Source: Hydrangea macrophylla
Lineage: Eukaryota; Streptophyta; Magnoliopsida; Cornales; Hydrangeaceae
Assembly (NCBI GenBank): GCA_033977485.1
Contig: CM066989.1
Span: 95,809,887-95,873,886 of the forward strand
Direction: 5' to 3'
DNA length: 64,000 bases
Shown: one piece after another, positions 32,301 to 42,483 of the stretch
How positions within the stretch are numbered: position 1 is the stretch's first letter
Layout: every line of letters begins with the position of its first letter
Notes under the pieces: generated by a model
What the model saw: only the letters and a program-made list of their open reading frames with translations
Told to the model about the DNA's origin: nothing
The model's database searches: none
Made by a program: the position numbers and the translations under genes

Positions 32301-35300
32301 GCACTATCGAAAAATTGCACTTGGGAATTAACTGAATTACCTCAGGGAAAGAAAACGGTAGGATGCAAGTGGGTGTTCACTGTGAAATACAAGGCTGATG
32401 GGACAATTGAAAGGTACAAAGCTCGTCTGGTTGCTAAGGGGTTTACTCAGACTTATGGGGTCGATTATCAGGAGACTTTTGCTCCAGTAGCAAAGATGAA
32501 CTCCATCAAAGTCTTGTTATCTCTTGCAGCGAATTTAGAGTGGCCACTACATCAGTTTGATGTAAAGAATGCATTTCTTCATGGTGATTTAGAGGAGGAG
32601 GTTTACATGGATGTTCCCCCAGGCTTTGAGGATAACAAGACCAAAGGGAAAGTCTGTCGTCTTCGAAAGTCGTTATATGGACTTAAACAATCACCTAGAG
32701 CGTGGTTTGATCGTTTTTCACAAGCTATGGTAAGGTATGGGTTCAAACAAAGTCAGGGTGATCATACCCTATTTGTTAAACACTCTTCCAGTGGTAAAGT
32801 GACCGCTTTGATTGTATATGTTGATGATATTGTCCTCACTGGAGATGATGTAGAAGAAATGGGGAAGTTAAAAAATTATCTGGCCAAGGAATTTGAAATC
32901 AAAGATTTAGGTAACTTGAAGTATTTCTTGGGAATTGAAGTGGCAAGATCCAAAGATGGGATTTTTTTATCCCAGAGACAGTATGTACTAGATTTGCTAA
33001 ATGAAACTGGAATGCTTGGGTGCAAGGCAGCTGATACTCCAATGGACTCAAATCTGAAGCTTGGTGATGATCCGGGAGGAGAAACAGTAGATAAAGGGAG
33101 ATATCAGAGAATGGTAGGTAAACTGATATATCTATCTCACACCAGACCCGATATTGCTTTTGCAGTGAGTGTAGTGAGCCAGTTTATGCATTCTCCTAAA
33201 CAAATTCACATGGATGCTGTTCTTCGAGTTGTGAGATATCTCAAGTCAGCACCTGGTAAAGGTTTGTTCTTTACTAAGCATGGACATACTCAAGTTGAAG
33301 CCTATACAGATGCTGATTGGGCAGGATCAGTGACTGATAGAAGATCAACAACTGGGTATTGTTCTTTCGTTGGAGGGAACTTAGTAACGTGGAGGAGCAA
33401 GAAACAGCCCGTTGTGGCTAGGTCAAGTGCTGAGGCGGAGTTTAGAGCTATGGCTCAGGGAGTGTGTGAACTGTTATGGATTCAGATCATTCTAACTGAT
33501 TTGGGTTTGAAGCCTAAAACATCAATGAAGTTATATTGTGATAGTAAGGCCGCAATTAGTATTGCCCACAATCCAGTTCAGCATGACAGAACTAAACACG
33601 TGGAGATAGACCGTCACTTTATCAAAGAAAAGTTAAATTGTGGAAACATTTGCACTCCGTTTGTGAAGTCTGGAGAACAATTAGCTGATGTCCTTACCAA
33701 GAGTCTTGCTAGTAGATCTTTTCATTTCATCCTGAGCAAGCTGGGCATGAGAGATATCTTTGCACCAACTTGAGGGGGAGTGTTGAATGTTTTATTTTAT
33801 TTATAAGTTTATGGGGTCTATTTAGATTAGATTATATTAGAAGGACTACAATGTAATTATATTTTCTTTCTCTTCTATGTTAATAAAATAACGTGAGGCA
33901 CATTGTCTCATAGTACTTTGGAACAAATAATTTCTCAACACATGCTATCAATCTTATGAAAGCATGACAAAAGCTAGAAAAGCCTATTACACTACCCCAA
34001 TGCCATTGCCAAACAAGCAATATGAGCATATGCCAAGGTTTGAAAGTACCCAAACACCCAAGAAGGATGAATCTGGAAATTCCAATTTTCATAATCCTGG
34101 ATTACCTATAGAAATTTACTCTGAATTCAATGGTGCATGGAAAACCCATTGTGCCAATGAAAGAGCAAAATTTCAAAAGCATATGAGTGCATTAGCAAAT
34201 AAAATAGCTTAGCAAACAGCTAATTTATCTAGTCTGCAAAATCTTTGCTTCAATATCATTAAACAAATGAATTGGGCAGAAGATTTTAATTTTGAAAAAA
34301 TAAACAATTTTCTACAATTAAATGATATCATAAGCAAAGAATTTTCAAAGCCAATTTTTTAAAAAAATTAAAAGAATTTGTCTCTTTGAAAAAGCAAGAC
34401 ATCTTCTGCCAAGAGATATTTTTATTCAAATTCAAGAAAAAGTGGAAGATCATCAAGAAATGATTCTTGCATTACTTTTCAATCCCATGAAAAAATTAAT
34501 TTTAATGATAAGATTCCTAAAATAACCATCTTTGTTAACCACGAAGAATGGTATTATGAAGACATTCAATGGGGAATAGCTAATCAAGTCATTTTTCAGA
34601 TCCTTGAATCACATAGATGGGTTTGCTTCCCATCAATGATTAAGTGCATGCTTTCCTATATAGTAAAAAACTATGTGGAATAAATGCTTTACTTTCTGGA
34701 TCTCAAGCACCATTGGATGGAGAGAAAGAGAAATTCTTTCAGCCATATCAAAATTTGGTATCTAAAACCCATGGAAGAATGGGAGTTTGAAAATGATTTA
34801 ATGAAATCTGACTCATCAGATGTGGTCAGGAAACTTGACCCTGTGCAATATCGGATAGATTGTCTTTTTATCTATCTCATCAAATGCTTTAGATATTAAT
34901 GGATCAACAACTCTCCCATATATTGGTAAAATACTATTTGTTACTCACCACCCTATAACCTATCTAAGAATAGATAGAGAAGAAAGAGAAGCAAAAGAAC
35001 TGCTACTAAGACTAAAGAAGAGAGTTCAACTAGATCTACCTCTAGAACTATCTATGACAGCAGATAACGTGGAGCAATTTCGTTCACAACAGTTCAGCCA
35101 GGACCCAAATGACGAAAGCACCCACGATTTTGATGACGAAGTGTACCAAAATCTGGTAAATGCAATGAAGCATAGTGGGACCAGCCAAGGGTAAATTATT
35201 GTAGACGTCTCTGGAACAACTCCAACCTTATCCAGGACACGTGCAGATTTCTGCAATAGGAAGAAAAAGTAATCCATATAGGGTCACTTTTCAAACCAGA

Positions 35301-38300
35301 GGAAGAGGACAGGTGGAGAATCCCTCTCCACATCCATTAAAAGTGTAAAGACCAAGTCTTCTTTGTAATAAATTATCTTTTGTAATATAGTGATAGATAC
35401 ATGAATCCGGATGTAAAATATACATTTTGGAGTCCATACAGTAGTTGTCCTTCCAAATAGTAGTCAAGTTGTAATTCTATTTAAGGACACCCCAAGTAAG
35501 TCTTGGGCATGTAAGAACCACCTTCTGTATCATTTACTACTATAATAAAAAAAAATCCTTTCTTACTTTCTTTCTTCTTCTTCGTTGTGTAATATTTATG
35601 CAACTAGTATCAAAGCCGTAAGAGTCTATAGCATCAGTGTTCTTCTGTAAGATCAAGTATATATTGAAGTTCTATATAACATCTTTGTAAGTATTCTCTT
35701 AGGCTTTATCTTTGTATATACATCTTACTTGCTTATATTAGTCTGTTTTATGGTTGTTATTTCTCTTGATTAATAGTTGTCAAAGCCCATATACCCGTCT
35801 GTTCATGCCGTTTTGTTGCCATAGTTAGGCTTGTTCAGGTCTTTTGTGAACTCTTGGGAGGTCTTAGGCACCAGACAATTACTAAGCTTGAGAAAGAAAT
35901 TTCCATAATGACAGATAAGTATAAGACAGTAACATGTGTAGGAGAAACCGTAGAATGTATAAATGACTCATATGATCATGCAGTGCATATTAAAAAGGAG
36001 TCAACTACAATAGGTAATATGTGTTCTAGTCTAAATAGTATAATGGATATTATGTGTTACTGTTTTTCTAAACTAGAAAAAAACCCTAACAAACAAACCA
36101 AAACTATTTAGAGTCAGTAGTTACTTCAATAGATCATGAGATAGATAATCTTGAATCTATTACTAATATTGATCTGGAAAAAGAAACAAAAAAACATATT
36201 AGCCTCTTGATCAAAAGTTTGGAAAAACCAACTAACGAAAAAATAGATAATAGTATGAATAATCCAGAAGATAATAAAATCCCTCAATTATATTATAGAT
36301 CCGAAAATATTCTAATGTTACAAGAACAATACTATAATAGGACTGAGCATGAGAATATCGTTGAAATCCTAGATTAATGGCGTCAACTATACAAAGACCC
36401 AGATTTGACTGTTGAAGAAAGAAATAAGATAATAACGCAGATAAGAGATACTTCTTTGCAATACGAGGAATATTAAGACATTTTGAATATTCCATAAATG
36501 TCTTATCAGATGATTATAGTCAATCATCTTCTTCAGAAGAATCCTCAGATGAAACCCATGAGAAAGAAACCCCAACTCCTAAGGGAAAAAGAAAAGCTCA
36601 ATTTTCCAGCGAAGGAAAAATTGATATTCCACTTTTTGATAAAAGAAAAGTTGCTAGATGGAAGGCAAAATACCCCCATATCCAATATATTCATATTGGT
36701 GTTATTCAGGTTACCATTACTACTTTGTTTAGACAAGGGATAGACTCCCCAATTTTAGCAATAATTTTTTATAAGAGATTTTCTGATCCAATGAAAGCAA
36801 TCATTGGAGGAATCCAGTCTGATATGGCCAATAGAGTAATTTGGTTTAACATCAGACCAAATTTCTTTATTTTGGTACATGATCCTAATATTGAAGACAC
36901 AGTTAGAATAAGGATCAAAACTAAAAGAATTGCTATAAAAGCAATTCCCATGACTTATCAATTAAATGGAAAACAATCCATGAATTAACAAGGTTTACCG
37001 AAACTAGGGTCAAACAAACAGAAAACAAATTAGTAGAAATTTTTGAACCCAAACCCTTTGACACAGTTATTCAACCCAGATTAATAAACTGAAACGATCT
37101 AGAAATTCCTAGACAATGGTTAACTTCAGATCTCGTAGAAGAAGAAAATAAGGGAAACACAACTCCTATGTTGAATCTACAAGCTTCATGAAAAAACTTG
37201 TATATTCAAAACCAAAGAAAAACAACTTATAACTTCATCTTTGAAAGAGATTTTTCTAATAAACAATAAGGAAAAGTAGAATCTAGTAGACAAAACAGCA
37301 TTGGATTCAAAAATGTTCAAGTTCCAATCTTACCTGGAACAATATTTCAAAAGGATGAAGAAATAAAATCTGCTTCAATTTATCATCTTCAAACCAAATA
37401 TAATTTTATCATTTTTCTCCTAGTCAAGGAAAAAAGAGATTGCATATGTTCAAGGAACATTTAATTTTGCAGGTTATAAACCATATAGCCTTAGTGTGCT
37501 AATAGACACAGGAGCCACTATTAGTTCTTGTAAATGGAATGCAATTCCCAAGGAAAAATGGACTTTAATGAAACACCCAATTTTGGTCACAGGAATTGAT
37601 GGTAACCACACCTCAATTCAGTTTAAAGCTAAAGACGTAGCAGTCTGGTTAGGTGAAAACAAATTCATCATACCTAAAATTTAATGTTTTCCTTATATGC
37701 ATGGTGATTTCCTTTTAGGAAATAATTTTATTTATAAAAATTTACCAATGTATATATATGACAAAGGTATTGCTTTGAGTATTAAAAATACTTTGATTCA
37801 GATACCTTTGTCATAGATATGCATAGGTAAATATTTATAAATAAAATTATTTCCTTAAAGGAAATCACCATTTATATAAGGAAAACATAAAATTTTAGGT
37901 CTGATGAATTTGTTTTCGCCTAACCAGACTGGTATATGGGCTTTGACAACTATTAATCAAGAGAAATAACAACCATAAAACAGACTGATATAAGTAAGTA
38001 AGATGTATATACAAAGGATACAGACGAAGAGAATACTTACAAAATGTTATATAGAACTTCAATATATACTTGATCTTACAAAAGAACATTGATGCTATAG
38101 ACTCTTACGCCTTTGATACCAGTTACACAAATATTACACAACGAAGAAGAGGAGAAAAAGTAGGAAAAGATTTTTTATTCAAGTAGTAAATGATACAGAA
38201 GGGGGTTTTTACATGCCCAAGACAGACTTGGGGTGTCCTTAAATAGAATTACAACTTCACTACTATTTGGAAGGACAACTACTGTATGGACTCCAAAATG

Positions 38301-41300
38301 TATATTTTACGTCCGGATTCATGTATCTATCACTATTACAAAAGATCATTTACTACAAAGAAGACTTAGTCTTTACACTTTTAATGGCTGTGGAGAGGGA
38401 TTCTCCTTACCCTCCTCCACCTTTAAGTATGTCCAATACTAATACATGTATCTAAAGAAAAAGTCCCGCTATAACTTAAGGCTCCGTTATGAAAAACGAC
38501 TTCCCTAGTGTTTTCCTCCATGCTTAAAAAAAATAGAAAATAAAAGTTGTCAAAATAAAATAGAAACTCAAGAAAAAAGGCTCGTCAGTGAGCCAACAAT
38601 TTTTTTTAGAGTTTTTAAATCATTTTTCACCTTATTTTCTTTTTCTTCCAATTTTCCTCATTGTTTTCCTTATCAACCAAACAAAGAAAGTGATTCCGAA
38701 TTGTTTTCTTTTCCTTAAAAAAGGGTAGCCCAGTGCATGAGGCTCCCACCCTATGTAGCACGGACACTTCACTTTGGGTGCCGTCTCCGTATCGTGTCCG
38801 TGTCAGACACCGACACTCGTCGGACACACGTCATCACGTGTCAGACACGCTATAAAACGTGTCTTAAATATTTTAACATCGGACACACCTTATTCGCGTG
38901 TCGGACACGCAGCTAACATCACCGGACACACAAGTGAATGCAGCATAGTGGCCTCTCATTAGAAATGCGTTTTAAAACTTTGAGGCAATAATCTTAATAT
39001 TGTAAAACTGAGGATAAGTAATTGGTTTATTTGAGAATTATGGAAACATTAGTGGACATGGAACTGCAAATTGTATATTTAATTCAAAGATATAATGATT
39101 TAATCGTTGTATCCTACTGTGCCTGTATCTTGTTAAATTGTTAAGTTTTGTAATCATTTTATGAGTATATGTTGTACGTTGCTGTTTGCCTAGTTTCTAT
39201 GAGTGAATATCAGAATATGTAATATAATGTTGATATTTAATCCTCTCATGTTCTTCTTTTACTTCAAACTAAATGATATTTTTTAGAAATATTTTTTAAT
39301 CGACGTATCCTAGCCGTCTCCGTATCCTACATTTTTGGAATTTCCCGAATCGCCGTCTCCGTGTCGTGTCGTCTCCGTGTCACGTATCTGTATCCGTGCT
39401 ACATAGCTCCCACCATTGCGAGGTCTGGGGAGGGTGAGATGTACGCAGCCTTACCCCTGCAAGCAGACTATTTCCAGATTCGAACCCGTGACCTCCAGAT
39501 CACAATGGAGCAAACAGAGGCTGCAAGAAAACAGAGGCTATTTTCTTTTCCTTACCTCACTAAATTCATTAAACAAACAGAGCCCACTGTAACACCCTAT
39601 ATTTCCACGTGTATTTTATAATATTTTATTTAGTGGTTTCCTATTTTATGGGTAGTTTATGTGATGAGATTTGGATGAGTTGGGTGTGACCAATATTGTA
39701 TATTGGAATACACTAATATTGTATATTGGAATACTAGTTATAACATTTCTAACTATATGTTTAAGTTAGAAATACCACGGTGATTAGTTTAACAACATTA
39801 TTTAGTTATAATGTTAACTTTCACGTGGCACTTGGTTACAAATTTGGGTACCACTTTGGTCCCGAAATTGGACTCAGAGTACACCCCGAACCTATATTTA
39901 CCAGTTTTTACACAAACTAGGACAACACGCGAACCGAGGACGACGACGTCACTCGAGTGACATCACCATGATGACGTCATCATGAAGTCGTCATGGTCGT
40001 AACAGAAATCACAGCGACGTAACAGAAATTCCGTCCGCCAATTTCATTCTGGTTAACTATACATTACCCTTAGCCTATGATACAGATACATACTATAATT
40101 AGCTTATATCATTAATGGAGAAGAAAACATGGAAGAGAGGCGGTTGAAATGCCTATATATACCCCGTATGATTTCAAATTTTGATACACTTGAAATCTTC
40201 CATACTCACGTTCACTTAGTTTCGACACCCTAGTTGAGTTCTCAGAGTGCCGACGGAGCTTCGCGTTCGATCGAAAGGAGAAACAGTCAAGAAACAGAGC
40301 TTGGAAGCCATAGCTGTGATAGCGGAAACTTCGACGGATCAAACCGCTCAATCGAAGAACGAACCATCACTTATAAGTACTCTAATATGATATATGATGA
40401 TTATAGAAGAGTTCTAGGGTCTGTTTTGGTGTTGCCATGCTTTAATATGCAAAAATGGTATAATCTGCAATTCGGTCCGCGAGGTTGAAGATGAAGTCCA
40501 ATCGATTGCCTTAGGAACCAATTGATTGCCATGAGTACCAATCGATTGCCATGATGCCAATTGATTGCCACAAGTAGCAATAGATTGGAAAGTTATGATA
40601 TAGTAATTGATGAAGCTTTATAAGTTCTGTAGTTGAATCTTATGCTACGGAGGGTTGTACCCACTGTTATGCTTATGCACTGGTAGTTGTACCTCATGCT
40701 ATAGGTTGTTGTGCATATGCTATTATGATGCTGATTGCTGAGTCCCATATGATCATATAGAAGCTATGCTATACATATACTACTCCACGATGTGTTGTAT
40801 AGATACCATTATATTGCCCAAACTACATATTAGTACATGATATATAGAATACTAACATGCATTGTTGTACGTAGTGAAAGGTGGCATGTACAGTAAGGAC
40901 AGGTTGTGGATATCTAAGGATGGGTGTTACGATGGAGAAAATTAGTTCAACGTTTGAGATCATAATCCGGAATATTCTTGATTAATTTGGTTTTTAGAAC
41001 ACCTTGCTATCTTGATCAACGTATGTTAATCATTCTGCTTTATAGCATGCTAGTATATTAATCATTCAGCTTTAGAGCACTCAAATTCCCGGATTAATGA
41101 AAGGAATGACATTATGAATATCTTGATTAATCGGTTTTTAGAACATGCTACTACCTTGATAAACGTAGGTTGATCATTCGGTTTAAGAGCACGTTAGCAT
41201 ATTAATCATTTGGCTTCCGAGTATGCTATTCTAATGACTGACTCCATGTTGTAAAAGGTTGACATAAGATAAGGTGATGTGGTAATAAGAAAGGCGTCGT

Positions 41301-42275
41301 AGGTAGAGGAGAAATTGTTTTGGGAATAATTGGAGAATAGATGGATATGTTCATACAGGATATTGTATATTCATACTAGTTGAATTATCTATGTACGGTT
41401 ATTGCTATACATGATCTTGCTATCACATTCTATAAGCATCGTATACGGCTAGCATATTTACTCGGCTTTCACAAGCTGACGGCGTATGCCCTGGATATTC
41501 AAATGTCCATATTTTCCAGTGAAAGGACGCCAAGAGGAAGTTGGAGAAGGCTACTGTTGTGTTACTTAAAGACGGAGAAGATGCTCATAATTGTTTATCT
41601 ATTATGTTGTATTTTGATTTGGACTTATGTTTGTAATAAGGCCATGAGGCCCGTGTTTTTGAGTTGCCTTATAATAGGATTGGAATTCATTTGAATAAGA
41701 TTACTTTAGTTTAGTGACTTTAGTCGCTTCCGCATTTACCTTATCCTTATTAGAATGTGCTGTGGACATATGTACTCAAACTTGTCATGACTTACGTATC
41801 CAAAAAGGAATTTTTAAATTTTCCCGTATTTTTGTCAATATTAACAAATGCAAATGCAGAAATAAGTCATTCAGCATCCAAACACATCATTAGTCTCTAG
41901 TTCCTATGTAGATGACTTTGTGACCACAAATTGTCGGGTTCTGACTTCAAAAATCAAATAAATGACTGACCTTCGAACAAAGACACAATGCTGAGAAAAT
42001 GACTGACCTTCGAACAAAGACACAATGCTGAGGGCTAGCGCAACTGTTATACATCTGGGTAAAATCGAAATGGTTAAAGCCGGTTCCAATCCAACAAGGC
42101 GTCCTATGAGAGCCGTTGAATACAATGAAAATATTGTTGAGACGATGACAGATGTGAAAATCTCAGCTGCGTGCCTCTTAACAAGCTGCATAAAGGTGTA
42201 CAGAAGATATTAAAAAACAAAAAAAGTGTTAAACTAGTTCCTTCCCAAACAAAATATCTATACACGTATATAGAT

Positions 42276-42325
<50 letters not shown>

Positions 42326-42450
42326 TGTGTTTTCTCAGGTCTAGGATCAATAATGATAAATTCATTGTTCACAAAATGGAGAAGCATAAGAAATAGAAGA
42401 ATGCTAAGCTTTTCAAATTAGGTTCCAAAATGGCTTGAGAGAGAGAGAGG

Positions 42451-42483
<33 letters not shown>

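Larger units (their letters stand above)
28663..33940 (+). mobile_element. Nearly intact Copia LTR retrotransposon, 5.28 kb
   Basis: The LTRs are 28663-28822 and 33781-33940 (160 bp each) and look identical base for base by eye. Each starts TGTTGAATG and ends CTCAACA. Perfect 5-bp target duplications CATGC (28658-28662 and 33941-33945) flank it. The PBS TGGTATCAAAGCC abuts the 5' LTR (28823-28835), and the PPT GAGGGGGAG sits directly before the 3' LTR (33772-33780). Equal LTRs imply a recent insertion. The gag-pol frame has one stop. Short LTRs suit the Ale/Retrofit lineage, a low-confidence guess. Confidence 0.97.
26817..38403 (+). mobile_element. Endogenous pararetrovirus (Caulimoviridae-like), degenerate and circularly permuted
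   Basis: Blocks run in the order: end of protease and RT-RNase H (26817-28502), viroplasmin-like region (28506-28662 and 33941-35200), intergenic promoter/leader (35330-35850), movement-protein-like region (35854-36986), protease (37480-37684). An inverted rearranged tail (37807-38403) closes it. The junctions fit a circular viral genome opened within the protease-RT region. Every block carries stop codons. No coat-protein CCHC motif was seen, so the coat region is deleted or eroded. The insertion is antisense to PLGG1. Its net length without the Copia element is about 6.3 kb. The family call is strong; the genus is not resolved. Confidence 0.88.
38480..39584. mobile_element. GGCTCTGTTTGGTT-family MITE split by a SINE
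   Basis: The left end GGCTCCG (38480) is preceded by TAA. The right end AAACAAACAGAGCC stops at 39584. The interior has the family's poly-T/GAAAA composition. The SINE and a hAT-like element are nested inside it. Confidence 0.55.
39588..41800 (+). mobile_element. LTR-like segment (probable Gypsy, right end unresolved)
   Basis: It starts TGTAACACCC, the common start of plant Gypsy LTRs. It has palindromic bZIP-type sites (39948-39984), a TATA-like CTATATATACC (about 40151-40161), a CAATCGATTG array (40499-40588) and no coding. I could not find a matching right terminus or the CCCAC duplication, so it is truncated or decayed. The region 41380-41694 reads open but shows no recognisable protein. 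Confidence 0.5.
26551..42007 (-). other. PLGG1 intron 7, 15.5 kb, transposon- and virus-filled
   Basis: On the minus strand the donor is GGTCAGTC after exon 6 and the acceptor is TTTTAG before exon 7. It contains, left to right, an endogenous pararetrovirus with a nested Copia element, a MITE/SINE/hAT nest, and an LTR-like segment. All the recognisable coding in it is non-host. Confidence 0.93.

Noticed and set aside
39477..39487. B-box-like GATTCGAACCC as a tRNA gene
   Set aside because: The A box, flanking consensus and 14-bp duplication identify a SINE; no cloverleaf can be formed.
41380..41694. 104-codon open frame in the LTR-like segment
   Set aside because: No recognisable domain and it is in a non-coding LTR-like context.
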